The notes beneath the pieces were generated by a model, which saw nothing but the letters and a program-made list of their open reading frames with translations, was not told the origin of the DNA and made no database searches. From Actinobacteria bacterium OK074 (GTDB taxonomy: Bacteria > Actinomycetota > Actinomycetes > Streptomycetales > Streptomycetaceae): DNA of 64,000 nucleotides. Where the stretch lies: NCBI GenBank assembly GCA_001298575.1, contig LJCV01000110.1:122032-186031 (forward strand), in the 5' to 3' direction. The position numbers and the translations under genes are program-made. Of this stretch, positions 7,943-16,263 are shown piece after piece (positions within the stretch are counted from its first letter, which is position 1; every line of letters begins with the position of its first letter).

Positions 7943-9120
7943 CGCACCTCTCCCGTGGCCAGCCAGCCGCTCACCGCACCACGGACCCGCTCGATCAGCT
8001 GCGGGAAGCGGATACTCGGGCCGAAGGCGGCCTCGGCCTTGTCCTGCGCGTCACCGGCCGCGCCGTAGGTGGCGAGGGTGAGGGCCGGGGCGATGCCCCA
8101 GGTCTCCGCCGTCTCGGTCAGTTCCTCGGCGAGACGGAGTACGGACGTGTCCGCGATGCCGTCACGGCTTCGGACCGGCTCCTCGAAGGCGCCGACGAGG
8201 TTCACCGGCTGGTCGGTGCGCAGGGTGACCAGGACGAGGTGCGGCACGGTGCGGTGCGCGAAGGAGTTCTGGTGGCCGCTGGGGATCGACCGGGCGAACG
8301 AGTCCAGGAATCCGGCGGCGGTGTCCGCCGTGGCCTCGGCGTCGGAGAGGTTCTCCAGCAGTTGGTGCACGCCGAGGGTCGCGTAGCGGTACAGCGTGGC
8401 GGAGTTGAACTCCACCGTGCCGATCATGCCGGCGCCGGTGTCCTCCTTGTCCCTTTTCTTGCCTTCATTCTCGTCTTTCTTGCCTTCATTCTCGTCGTCC
8501 ACCGCGGTGTAGTAGTCGAACTCGTTCTGCACCTGGTGCGTCGAGATGGCGTGCGCCACCTGCACGGAGGCGTCGACGTTGAGCGACGGCAGGTCCGCCA
8601 CCATTCGGCCGAACAGCGCGACCTCGGCGGGGTGGCCCTTGCGGAGCTGCTCGGCCACCGGGAGTTCGGCGACCCGCCGCTTGAGTTCGTCGGCGTCGAG
8701 TTCGGCGAATTCCTGAGCTCGGCCTTTCACCAGACCGATGATGTTGTCCAGTTGCGGCTTGCCGAAGAAGAGCAGGTAGGCGGACTGGTCGTCCTTCTTG
8801 GCAGACTTCTTGATCTCAAGGGACGCGACGAGCGCGGCGGCCAGCCGGTCGGCCGGTTCTTCGGCGAGTCCCTCGCCGTCCCGGAGCCGGGTCGCGAGCA
8901 ACTCGGTGATCTTCTTGGTCCGCGTCGCCCGGTCGGCCTCCGGGACCCCATCGGCATAGTGCGTACGGGTGGCGCGCTTCCACGCCTGGCTGGATACCCG
9001 GGCGCGCCGCGCGCCCCCGAAGACCGCCTGTTTCGGGGTCCCGGAGTCGTCCCGGTTCATGTTGGACGGCGGAACGGTCTGGAGGATGGATACGTCGACG
9101 TAGAGTCGCTGGGCTGTCAT
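7939..9120 (-). CDS. cas7e: Cascade backbone subunit Cas7e (Cse4/CasC)
   Basis: A 393-residue protein opening with YVDVSILQTVPPSNMNRDD and GARRARVSSQAWKRATR, the conserved N-terminus of Cas7e. Several copies line the crRNA and contact target DNA in 6-nt steps. Residues about 209-222 are a charged insert built from two copies of DENEGKK, encoded by an exact 21-bp tandem duplication at 8455-8496. AAGGGGGG lies 6 nt before the ATG. A 112-bp gap separates it from cse2, unlike the overlaps elsewhere in the operon. Confidence 0.95.
   Translation of the reverse strand: MTAQRLYVDVSILQTVPPSNMNRDDSGTPKQAVFGGARRARVSSQAWKRATRTHYADGVPEADRATRTKKITELLATRLRDGEGLAEEPADRLAAALVASLEIKKSAKKDDQSAYLLFFGKPQLDNIIGLVKGRAQEFAELDADELKRRVAELPVAEQLRKGHPAEVALFGRMVADLPSLNVDASVQVAHAISTHQVQNEFDYYTAVDDENEGKKDENEGKKRDKEDTGAGMIGTVEFNSATLYRYATLGVHQLLENLSDAEATADTAAGFLDSFARSIPSGHQNSFAHRTVPHLVLVTLRTDQPVNLVGAFEEPVRSRDGIADTSVLRLAEELTETAETWGIAPALTLATYGAAGDAQDKAEAAFGPSIRFPQLIERVRGAVSGWLATGEVR
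8455..8496. repeat. Exact 21-bp tandem duplication inside cas7e
   Basis: Two adjacent identical 21-bp units (8455-8475 and 8476-8496). In frame they give DENEGKK twice in the variable loop of Cas7e. It is likely a recent slippage duplication. Confidence 0.95.
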
Positions 9121-9232
9121 GACAGACCCCCCTTGATGGCGCCCATCGGCGCTGTTGATGTCGGTGTTGGCGTTGCGTTGGTGCCACGGCCGTAGTCGTT
9201 GATCGCGGTCGTAGCTACACGGAGCGGCGTGG

Positions 9233-9796
9233 CTAGGCGGGTTGATCGCTCTTCTTCGACCAGTCGTAGTACTGGGCGCCCCAGCGTCTGCGGACCCGGG
9301 CCTGGCCGTCGGGGTAGTGCCACGCGAGGATGTCGTCGTGCAGCTGGGTGTAGTCCAGCGGCTGGCCTATGCCACGGAGCAGCGTGATCAAGCCGCGCAG
9401 GTGATGGGCGAGTTCCAGGACGTCGGCGGAGGTGGCCAGGGCATTGACCCGGGCGTTCAGCGCGTCGGGGGTTTCCTTGTACTGCGGGGACTGACTCAGC
9501 CGACGCAAGGCGCTCCCGAGGCCGGTCCCCTTACGGTGCATGGGCTGACGCTGGGACTGCTGATGCACGGCGAAGAGCGTGAGCGCGGTGTGCTCGGCGG
9601 TAAGTTCCGCCGACGGTGCACCGGTCTCGGCCACGGCGGATTCGAGTTCCGCCTCGTGAAAACGCCACATCTCCGGTACGGCGCCGGGCTCCTGGCCGAT
9701 GCCACGGCGCAGGGCGGCAAGGGCGGCTCCTGCATGTGGGGTCTTGGTGGGCGAGAACTTCTCCCACCAGTAGGCGGGCTTTTTACGTTCCGTCAT
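9233..9796 (-). CDS. cse2: Cascade small subunit Cse2 (CasB)
   Basis: A 187-residue, mostly helical basic protein of the Cse2 family: YWWEKFSPT near the N-terminus, GSALRRLSQS in the middle, and WHYPDGQARVRRRWGAQYYDW at the end. Two copies sit on the inner face of Cascade and stabilise the R-loop. The start overlaps the cse1 stop by 4 bp (ATGA). Confidence 0.95.
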   Translation of the reverse strand: MTERKKPAYWWEKFSPTKTPHAGAALAALRRGIGQEPGAVPEMWRFHEAELESAVAETGAPSAELTAEHTALTLFAVHQQSQRQPMHRKGTGLGSALRRLSQSPQYKETPDALNARVNALATSADVLELAHHLRGLITLLRGIGQPLDYTQLHDDILAWHYPDGQARVRRRWGAQYYDWSKKSDQPA

Positions 9797-11478
9797 GCGC
9801 TGGTCACCTCATTCGAACGGCGCTCCGCCGCTGCCCGGTGTGCTTCGGCCGCGCGCGGCAGAGTCGCGTACAGAGTGCGGAGGAATCCACGCCGCGCGAC
9901 CGCGGCGCGGTAGGTGCCCTCCTTGGTGACGCGCCCGCCGAACGTGCTCGGCGGGGCGAGGGTGAGTTGCTGCCCAGCAGCCGCGTCGGCGGCCTTCCAG
10001 GCCACGTCCTCCCAGTGCGCCATCTCTACGTCGACGCGCTCGAAGTCATCGCCTGCGGCTCGGAGTTGGCCGAGGAGGCGCCTCACATCGGGATCCAAGC
10101 GGTGCAGCAGCACCTGCGAGGGACGGCTGCCTTTGTCACGCGTCAGCGGTTCTCCGCCCGCGGCTCGGCGCAGATCCATGAGCATGCGGTCCAGCGCTCG
10201 GCCAAGACGATCCGCTTGCCCGACGGCTTCGAGCAGCGCGTTGCGGACATCGGAGTTCTCGGCGGCCAGCGCTGCCACGGGCAACGGCAGATCGTCGGTG
10301 ATCGCGTTCTCCACCACCGCGCTCTGGTTGCCGTACTCCATGCCGTAGGTCTCAACTCGCAACGGATAGTCGGAGGCCAAGTAGCCCATGGCATCCAGCT
10401 CGCCGATCTGTCTCAGCAGCAGCGATGTGTATGGCCCGTCGCCTTCCGTTGGAAGCACGAGGGCGAGCAGGGCCCCCAGCCCTTGCCAGGCGGTACGTCC
10501 CGAGAAGTGACGCCGAGGTCGCTGGTGCCGCTGCCCCGCCTTCGGCTTGACCGTACGGGTCCAGGCGGTGTGCGGCTCGTACTCCGGTGTCGCCTCCAGG
10601 CGGTCGCCGGCGGCCACCACGACGCGCGTGACCCTGGTCCCCTGCAAGGTCTCAGTCGGAATGAGCCGGATCCGCCGCGACTGCCAGGTCATCAGATCGA
10701 GCAGACCGCGGGCGGGACGCACGGACCACTGGGAGGTGCGCGGGTCCAACTCACCTGACTTCGGAGGGGATTCACTCGGCGACGCATCCCACTGAGGGCG
10801 GTCCCCGGGCGGGAGCCCGTCCGCCCAGTACGGCTGGTTGAGGACGAGCGTTTCGTACAGCGTGTTGCCCACGGGCACGATCACTCCGAGCTGGCCCAAC
10901 GGCCCTGTCGGATTGCCCGTGGTCTTGCCCGCCTTGACCTGGGGATCCCCGACCGCTCCGGTCTTGATCGCGGCAGTGTCCCAGCAGTGCGTGTGCAGCA
11001 GCCACAACGCGGCCTGAGCCGGGGTCAGTTCGAGAGAGTCGGCCTCGCTCAGTGTGCTGAACAAGGGCACGTTGTTGCCCGTGGCGACCGCGGGAAGGAG
11101 CAAGGAGACCGACTTCGTCTCCCCGCTGGTCGCCTCCAGTGCTGCGACTTGGGCGAAGGGACGGTCGGGCGAGAAGAGGTCGAACGCTGCTTGGTGCTTC
11201 AGAAGGTAGGTAGAGAGTTTGCCGCGTTCTTCCTGGGAGAACTCCCCTTGCTCAAAACGCTGTTGCCACTCTTCCGGCGACTGCGGGATGCCCAGTGCGT
11301 GCAGGACTACGGGCAGCAGTAGCTGTCGTAGGACCGCAGGGGTCATGGTGGGCGTCGGGAGCGCCAGGGACAGGACCCGGTCCGAGTCCAGGAGGACCGT
11401 GGACAGGGAGTGGTCCGTAAGCTGCCCCTGGTCGTCCAGTGTGGGGATCCAGGGGTCCGTAACGAGGTTGAACGGCAT
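9793..11478 (-). CDS. cse1: Cascade large subunit Cse1 (Cas8e/CasA)
   Basis: A 561-residue protein beginning MPFNLVTDPWIPTL, the standard Cse1 N-terminus. A longer frame starts at 11511, but ATG 11478 has the near-perfect site AAGGAGGTGATC directly upstream. Cse1 recognises the PAM, opens the target and recruits Cas3. It is separated from cas3 by a 269-bp gap holding the mini-CRISPR-like element, so it may be expressed or regulated separately from cas3. The end overlaps cse2. Confidence 0.96.
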   Translation of the reverse strand: MPFNLVTDPWIPTLDDQGQLTDHSLSTVLLDSDRVLSLALPTPTMTPAVLRQLLLPVVLHALGIPQSPEEWQQRFEQGEFSQEERGKLSTYLLKHQAAFDLFSPDRPFAQVAALEATSGETKSVSLLLPAVATGNNVPLFSTLSEADSLELTPAQAALWLLHTHCWDTAAIKTGAVGDPQVKAGKTTGNPTGPLGQLGVIVPVGNTLYETLVLNQPYWADGLPPGDRPQWDASPSESPPKSGELDPRTSQWSVRPARGLLDLMTWQSRRIRLIPTETLQGTRVTRVVVAAGDRLEATPEYEPHTAWTRTVKPKAGQRHQRPRRHFSGRTAWQGLGALLALVLPTEGDGPYTSLLLRQIGELDAMGYLASDYPLRVETYGMEYGNQSAVVENAITDDLPLPVAALAAENSDVRNALLEAVGQADRLGRALDRMLMDLRRAAGGEPLTRDKGSRPSQVLLHRLDPDVRRLLGQLRAAGDDFERVDVEMAHWEDVAWKAADAAAGQQLTLAPPSTFGGRVTKEGTYRAAVARRGFLRTLYATLPRAAEAHRAAAERRSNEVTSA

Positions 11479-11599
11479 GATCACCTCCTTGGGTGGTGGG
11501 CTGCCGGGCACGTGGGCCCGGGGTTCGCGAGCAGTGCGCCCGGTAGCAGTGACGAGCCTTGTGGAAGTCGGCTCGTGTAGAGAGAAATTCGCTGGAACT

Positions 11600-11741
11600 G
11601 CCGAGCCGGACCTTGATCAGCCGGTAGCGTCTTGCTTTTGAGCCCCCGGGCAGTGAGGGGTGCTCGTTGTCCCTGCTGGTGCAGGGGTTGCTCCTCGGCA
11701 CGTGTGAGATGAGCGTTGTCCCTGCCGACGCAGGGGGATGG
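11600..11741 (+). ncRNA. Degenerate mini-CRISPR with leader remnant (CreR/CreA-like candidate)
   Basis: Two repeat-like units on the plus strand, at 11666-11693 and 11715-11741, enclose a 21-bp spacer-like stretch (11694-11714). Both keep the hairpin but share a C-G to T-A pair change in the stem (CCCTGC/GCAGGG in place of CCCCGC/GCGGGG), a compensatory change. The first keeps the 3' handle (GGTTGCTC); the second has lost it. At 11619-11631, AGCCGGTAGCGTC matches the leader of array 2 (AGCCGGTAGCATC). The element ends 6 bp from the cas3 stop and lies antisense to the operon. Cas-regulating (CreR) and antitoxin (CreA) crRNA mimics known from other type I systems have this shape. Its function here is inferred. 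Confidence 0.65.
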
Positions 11742-11747
11742 ACTCCG

Positions 11748-14645
11748 CTATCTGCGGCGACCGCCGCTCACGCAGAGCCCCAGCTCGTCGTCGTATCGCA
11801 CGCGGAAATCACCCAGTTGGGTGTTGCCGGATTCGTCCAGGACCAGGGCGAGCGCGTGCTTCAGCCAAGGGTCGCCCGACCACCCGGGGAGCGCGGCCAA
11901 GTCGGACTTGGCAGCCGAGGTGAGATCGAGCGGGAGTCGCGTGATGCCGCCGAGGACGGACTCCACGACGTCAGCGTCCAGGGCTTCACCATGGACTCCG
12001 ATGCGGGTGCCGTCCAAGGCGGCGTATCCACTGGGCAGTTGGCGGACAATCACCACTTCGACCTGGTCGTCCCCGTCGCGCACTACCGCATCCAGGTCGC
12101 CTTCCTCACCGATCCGGGCCTCTCCGTAGTGGAGCCCGGCGAGCGTAGGACTGGCCCAGTTTCGGCGCGCGGTGAGGAGGTATTCCTGGGCGGCCTCGGC
12201 GCGATCGTCCTCCTTGGAGTGCCATTCGGCCCGTGCAGCCTCTTCCGCGGTACGCCACTCGTCCGGGCAGATGTCGGCGTCGCCGTACGCCTCGGCCACG
12301 AGGTTCGGTACGTCGGCGGGAACCGACCAACTACCCACGGTTTCCGTCGGCTTGGCCTCTCCAAGGCGGCCGGCGACCGCCGTTACGAGAGCAGCGGCCC
12401 GCAGCAATCCATAAGTCCCGTAGATCAGTTCGGAAGTTCGCAGGAATCGAGGCGGCGCGCTGTCGGGCTTTTCCGGCTCGTCGAGCCCGGGAGCAATACC
12501 GGTGATCAACACGCGGGGTTCACGCAGGGACTCCGGCCGTTTCGTTCCGCTGTGCCGATGCAGCCGACCGATACGTTGCAGAAGGAGGTCGACAGGAGCC
12601 AGGTCGGTGAACAAAATATCCGCGTCTGCGTCAAACGACTGCTCCGCGAGCTGCGTTGCTACGACCACCATGCGGTGCGGACGCAGTTCTCCTGCCTTCG
12701 GCCCGAGCTTTTTGAGGCAGGCGTCGGTGCGTTCGGCACGGTGGGCAGCGCACAACCGGCCATGGAGCAGATGCACTTCCCCGTCGAACGTGTCCTTGAG
12801 GTGCCCGAAGACCCCTTGCGCCCGGTCCACCGAGTTGAGGATCACCAGCGCCACGCCGCCGTCCAACAGTGCCTCTCGTACCGCCTCGGCCACGGCGGCC
12901 CCATCGTTCGAGACATCCGGCAACCAGGACAACGTCACGTCCTGCGAGGCCCGCCAACTGTCCACCACTTCGTTCGGCGTGTGGACCACGGGCTTTCCGT
13001 CCTGCACCCAGGCGGCGGTCACGCACGGGTACCCGGCGGGCTCCGGCACGTCCTCGTGCACGTCGGCCCGCCCCAACGCTCCGGACAGGTAGGAGTCGAC
13101 CAGGATCTGACGCTGGAAGGGCGGCAGCGTCGCGGAGAGAAGCACGACAGGCACCCGGGCCTGCCCCAGCCAGCGCAGCGCCTCGGTCAGGAACTGCCGC
13201 ATGTACACGTCGGCCGCGTGCACCTCGTCGATGACCACGACCTTGCCCGCCAGACCGGCGAAACGGAGCATGACGTGGCGGGTGCGCGTGGCCGCGTACA
13301 GCAGGTGATCGATCGTGCCGACGACGAAGCCGGCCAACTGCCCCCTCTTAGGGCCGCGGAACCACTGCGCCGGACCGTGACGTTCGGCGGTCGCGCAGCC
13401 GGACCCCATGCCGAGTTCCTCGTCCTCCTCGACGCTGCCGTAAGGGTCATCGGCATCGTCGGACGACGCCTCCCACAGCGCCTTCCACTTCTTGTTGAAG
13501 CGGTGCTTGCCGTGCAGCAAGGCCACCTGTTCCGGCAGGCCGTCACCGAATGCCGGCACCCATTCCAGAACGTGCTCGTACATCGGGTCGCACGTCGCCT
13601 GCGTCGGCATGGCGAGGAAGACTCCGTCCATGCCGAACCGCGATGCCAAGACCTCCGCCGCGGCCAAGGCTCCCTTCGTCTTGCCCTCACCCATGGGCGC
13701 CTCGACGACCAGAAGACCCGGGGCCGACATCTCCTGGGCCAGCCGCACCAGTTGGGCCTGCGACGACCGAGCGTGATCGCCGAAGCGCAACCGGATCAGA
13801 TCGACGCTGGGCGAAGGCGGGGCGATCTCCCCCCAACCGCCTCGCAGCCCCAACTCACGCCAGCCATCGGCGGCACGCCCCCGCGACGCGGAGAGCGAGA
13901 TCTTGCCGAGTTCGTCCAGCCCGGGAAAGTGTTCGTGATTGCTCGCGATCCAGTCCGCCATCACGATGAGCCCGGAGAGCGCGAGTTGCTCGGCCTTCGT
14001 GAGCCTCTGCACCGGCTGGACCGCTTTCAGGTCGTCGTACCCCACGACTCGGGTGAAGACATCCAGCAGCGCCCGCTGCGCCTTCTTCCAATCAGGACCA
14101 CGCCCTTGATGATCGTCAGAAGGAGGATTGGCAGGCGTGGGGAAAACACCGTGATGACCTGCCACCAGTGGCGAGACCCACCGGACGTGCTCCGACTTCC
14201 ACTCATTACGAAGCACTTGGCTGAGCAGGGCCCCACCAGCGCGATCGTGGCGCCAACTCCTACCCTTCAGCCGGGCCGTCGGCCACGTGAGCCCCGCGGC
14301 TCGTACGAGGGCGCCTCCCGCAGGATCCATCGCCTGGAACGGTGGAGTGGCCTTGCCGCAATCGTGAATCCCGCAGATCCACATGAAGAACTGCCGACCA
14401 TGACCACCGCTGATCTCGTCTAATCGCCAGCGCATCCAGGGGGCGAGATACGAGCCCCACATGACCTCGGCGACAGCGGCGGTGTCCAGCAGATGACCAA
14501 GGAGAAGATTCCGCGTCCCGCCTCCTTTCTCTGCCGACTTCCCCCAGAGCGCGCCGAGTTGTTCGATCACAGCGGCCGGGAGTCCCAACTCCCGCAAAAC
14601 CTCGGGGAGGTCTCCGCGATTCGCACCACGCATATCTGACATCAT
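11748..14645 (-). CDS. cas3: CRISPR-associated nuclease/helicase Cas3
   Basis: A 965-residue protein. An N-terminal HD nuclease has H51, H94-D95 (IHDCGKAT) and the GHH at 163-165. The SF2 helicase has Walker A MGEGKT (about 318-323), DEVH box at 473-476, SATLP at 504-508, and QRIGRLHRH as motif VI. It is recruited by Cascade to degrade target DNA 3' to 5'. Two ATG codons are adjacent (14645, 14642); GGAGG is 3 nt before the first and 6 nt before the second, so the second may be used. It heads the operon behind a PafBC-type promoter. Confidence 0.97.
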   Translation of the reverse strand: MMSDMRGANRGDLPEVLRELGLPAAVIEQLGALWGKSAEKGGGTRNLLLGHLLDTAAVAEVMWGSYLAPWMRWRLDEISGGHGRQFFMWICGIHDCGKATPPFQAMDPAGGALVRAAGLTWPTARLKGRSWRHDRAGGALLSQVLRNEWKSEHVRWVSPLVAGHHGVFPTPANPPSDDHQGRGPDWKKAQRALLDVFTRVVGYDDLKAVQPVQRLTKAEQLALSGLIVMADWIASNHEHFPGLDELGKISLSASRGRAADGWRELGLRGGWGEIAPPSPSVDLIRLRFGDHARSSQAQLVRLAQEMSAPGLLVVEAPMGEGKTKGALAAAEVLASRFGMDGVFLAMPTQATCDPMYEHVLEWVPAFGDGLPEQVALLHGKHRFNKKWKALWEASSDDADDPYGSVEEDEELGMGSGCATAERHGPAQWFRGPKRGQLAGFVVGTIDHLLYAATRTRHVMLRFAGLAGKVVVIDEVHAADVYMRQFLTEALRWLGQARVPVVLLSATLPPFQRQILVDSYLSGALGRADVHEDVPEPAGYPCVTAAWVQDGKPVVHTPNEVVDSWRASQDVTLSWLPDVSNDGAAVAEAVREALLDGGVALVILNSVDRAQGVFGHLKDTFDGEVHLLHGRLCAAHRAERTDACLKKLGPKAGELRPHRMVVVATQLAEQSFDADADILFTDLAPVDLLLQRIGRLHRHSGTKRPESLREPRVLITGIAPGLDEPEKPDSAPPRFLRTSELIYGTYGLLRAAALVTAVAGRLGEAKPTETVGSWSVPADVPNLVAEAYGDADICPDEWRTAEEAARAEWHSKEDDRAEAAQEYLLTARRNWASPTLAGLHYGEARIGEEGDLDAVVRDGDDQVEVVIVRQLPSGYAALDGTRIGVHGEALDADVVESVLGGITRLPLDLTSAAKSDLAALPGWSGDPWLKHALALVLDESGNTQLGDFRVRYDDELGLCVSGGRRR

Positions 14646-14692
14646 CTGCCTCCAGCCCCGGGTTGGTTCCCGGCATCGATCCGTTGGGCCAG

Positions 14693-14715
14693 AACGTAGC
14701 GCGGGCCACTGACAA
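14693..14715 (-). promoter_or_regulatory. PafBC (RecA-NDp)-type promoter of the cas operon
   Basis: On the minus strand TTGTCAGTG (14707-14715), 8 bp, TACGTT (14693-14698) matches in full the motif TTGTCRGTG-N8-TAnnnT known for the RecA/LexA-independent, PafBC-activated DNA-damage promoters of mycobacteria. The predicted transcript starts near 14686, about 40 nt before the cas3 start. The leader of array 2 begins about 70 bp away on the other strand, so the two units diverge. Confidence 0.7.
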
Positions 14716-14784
14716 TCGGAGGTGGATCATGCTCGGCCAACCGATACGAGCCGCTACTTACGCCTGTCCGTTCCGAGAACAACT

Positions 14785-14830
14785 GAATGGAAACGGCCGT
14801 AGCCGGTAGCATCGCTGCAGTTCAGCAAGT
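14785..14830 (+). promoter_or_regulatory. Leader of CRISPR array 2
   Basis: The block GAATGGAAACGG ... AGCCGGTAGCATCGCTGCAG ... TTCAGCAAGT ends at the first repeat and aligns along its length with the leader of array 1. It identifies 14831 as the young end of the array. Confidence 0.85.
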
Positions 14831-15710
14831 GTCGTCCCCGCCAGCGCGGGGGTTGTTCGGCGTTCCCGATCGGCCTGGACGGCGCGGTCATGTCGTCCCC
14901 GCCAGCGCGGGGGTTGTTCGGTGCCGGCGGCGAGGTCGGCCTCGGACTGGGTGTCGTCCCCGCCAGCGCGGGGGTTGTTCGCGAGGCAGGGGGCCGGCCG
15001 CCGAGGAGGAGGCGTCGTCCCCGCCAGCGCGGGGGTTGTTCGCTGGAGTTCACCACCGCTTCCGCTGGGGCCGCGTCGTCCCCGCCAGCGCGGGGGTTGT
15101 TCCGCCTCGGTGATGTTGTTCGCGACTTCGACGTAGTCGTCCCCGCCAGCGCGGGGGTTGTTCCTGCCGAAGATCGTCGAGGGCCGTCTCAACGGCGTCG
15201 TCCCCGCCAGCGCGGGGGTTGTTCGCCTCCACCGTGCGCCACAACCAGGCCCGCGGGGTCGTCCCCGCCAGCGCGGGGGTTGTTCCGTGATCGACGTGTA
15301 GCCCTGCGTGCCGAGCCAGTCGTCCCCGCCAGCGCGGGGGTTGTTCGATCCTTCGCACGGCGCGCGCCGCCAGCATCTGGCCGTCCCCGCCTACCCGGGG
15401 TTTGCTCGGTTTTCGCGCTGGACACGAACGCCGCCTTTCTGTCGTCCCCGCCTACTCGGGATTGCGCCCGGTCGGTGGCCATCGCGGTGGAACTATCGAC
15501 GTTGTCCCCGCCCACGCGGGGCTATTCGGCCATGATGGACGTCTATGCTTGGTCGCAGAAGTTGTCCCCGCCTGCGCGGGGGTTGTTCGGATCTTTGCCT
15601 ATGTCGCCTGCTCATCAAAGCGTCGTCCCCGCCCACGCGGGGGTTGTTCGCAGGCCGCCGGGCACATCGCCGACTGTGTCGGGTCGTCCCCGCCCACGCG
15701 GAGGTCGTCC
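14831..15710 (+). CRISPR. CRISPR array 2 (type I-E), 15 repeats, 14 spacers
   Basis: Repeats of 28 bp start at 14831, 14892, 14953, 15014, 15075, 15136, 15197, 15258, 15319, 15380, 15441, 15501, 15561, 15622 and 15683. Spacers are mostly 33 bp; one is 32 bp and one repeat (15501) lacks a base. The first nine repeats are identical, with CAGC in the hairpin loop. The six leader-distal ones differ (loops TACC, TACT, CCAC, TGCG-type) and the last three arms decay, which marks the old end. Spacer 6 (15164-15196) translates as LPKIVEGRLNG, a segment of elongation factor Ts. Confidence 0.98.
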
Positions 15711-15782
15711 CAAGACGACCTCCGCTGCTCAGCAGACCGTGACCATCCGCTGCAAGGTAGCGCAGAGGCTACGGCTCAAAGC

Positions 15783-16088
15783 TCAGCGCGCCGGTCGCCT
15801 CCGCAACGGCACCGGACCACCAAAGGCGTCGCCCTGCGGTTCATCGTCCGCCAGGCCAGCGATCTGCCGCTCCAACGCCTTGACGTTCTCCGCATTATTG
15901 ACCGTTGCAACTCCTTGAACAGTCACCGCCAAGGGGTCCGCGACAAGGGCTGCCTTCCGCTCACGGAGGACTTCCATAGCGACAGCCTGGAGGGAGCCGA
16001 GCCGCTGGTAGCGGCCGTCCAGGTCGACGCGATCCGCCTCGCCAAGTTCCGAGCGCAGGTACGCGTACTCGGCGTCAGTAAGGCTCAC
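15783..16088 (-). CDS. Small phage protein downstream of the capsid gene
   Basis: A 101-residue, soluble, largely helical protein (MSLTDAEYAYLRSELG...). It has no recognised family. It overlaps the 62-residue gene by 14 bp and is the last gene of the capsid operon, where head-completion or connector proteins usually lie. The next DNA on this side is CRISPR array 2, so any following phage genes are missing. Confidence 0.65.
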   Translation of the reverse strand: MSLTDAEYAYLRSELGEADRVDLDGRYQRLGSLQAVAMEVLRERKAALVADPLAVTVQGVATVNNAENVKALERQIAGLADDEPQGDAFGGPVPLRRRPAR

Positions 16089-16263
16089 GGCTCGACAACC
16101 TCACTCCACCCGGAAGAACATCGTCGCTCCAGCGCCTCGGCATCCATTTCGTGATCCGTTCGGCAATCGCCGAGTCACCCGCCTCCGTACCAAACTGGAA
16201 CAGCAGCCTCTCGCAATGCTCTGCCACAGCCGCCAAGACCGCCGCGCGGAACGGCGCAAGCAT
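16075..16263 (-). CDS. Small phage protein (62 aa) after the major capsid gene
   Basis: ATG at 16263 overlaps the capsid stop (ATGA), and the end overlaps the following gene by 14 bp, so it is coupled to both. The product MLAPFRAAVLAAVAEHCERLL... is short, with one amphipathic helix and a Trp/Arg-rich centre. It could be a head-tail joining protein by position only. Confidence 0.6.
   Translation of the reverse strand: MLAPFRAAVLAAVAEHCERLLFQFGTEAGDSAIAERITKWMPRRWSDDVLPGGVRLSSREPY

Noticed and set aside
11667..14423. A 918-codon plus-strand frame over cas3
   Set aside because: It is a shadow of cas3, which has full HD and helicase motifs on the other strand.
14754..15918. Open frames across array 2 (and 4600-5300) with repeated peptides such as NNPRAGGDD and SSPPARGLF
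   Set aside because: They are translations of CRISPR repeats and have no start context or gene-like spacers.
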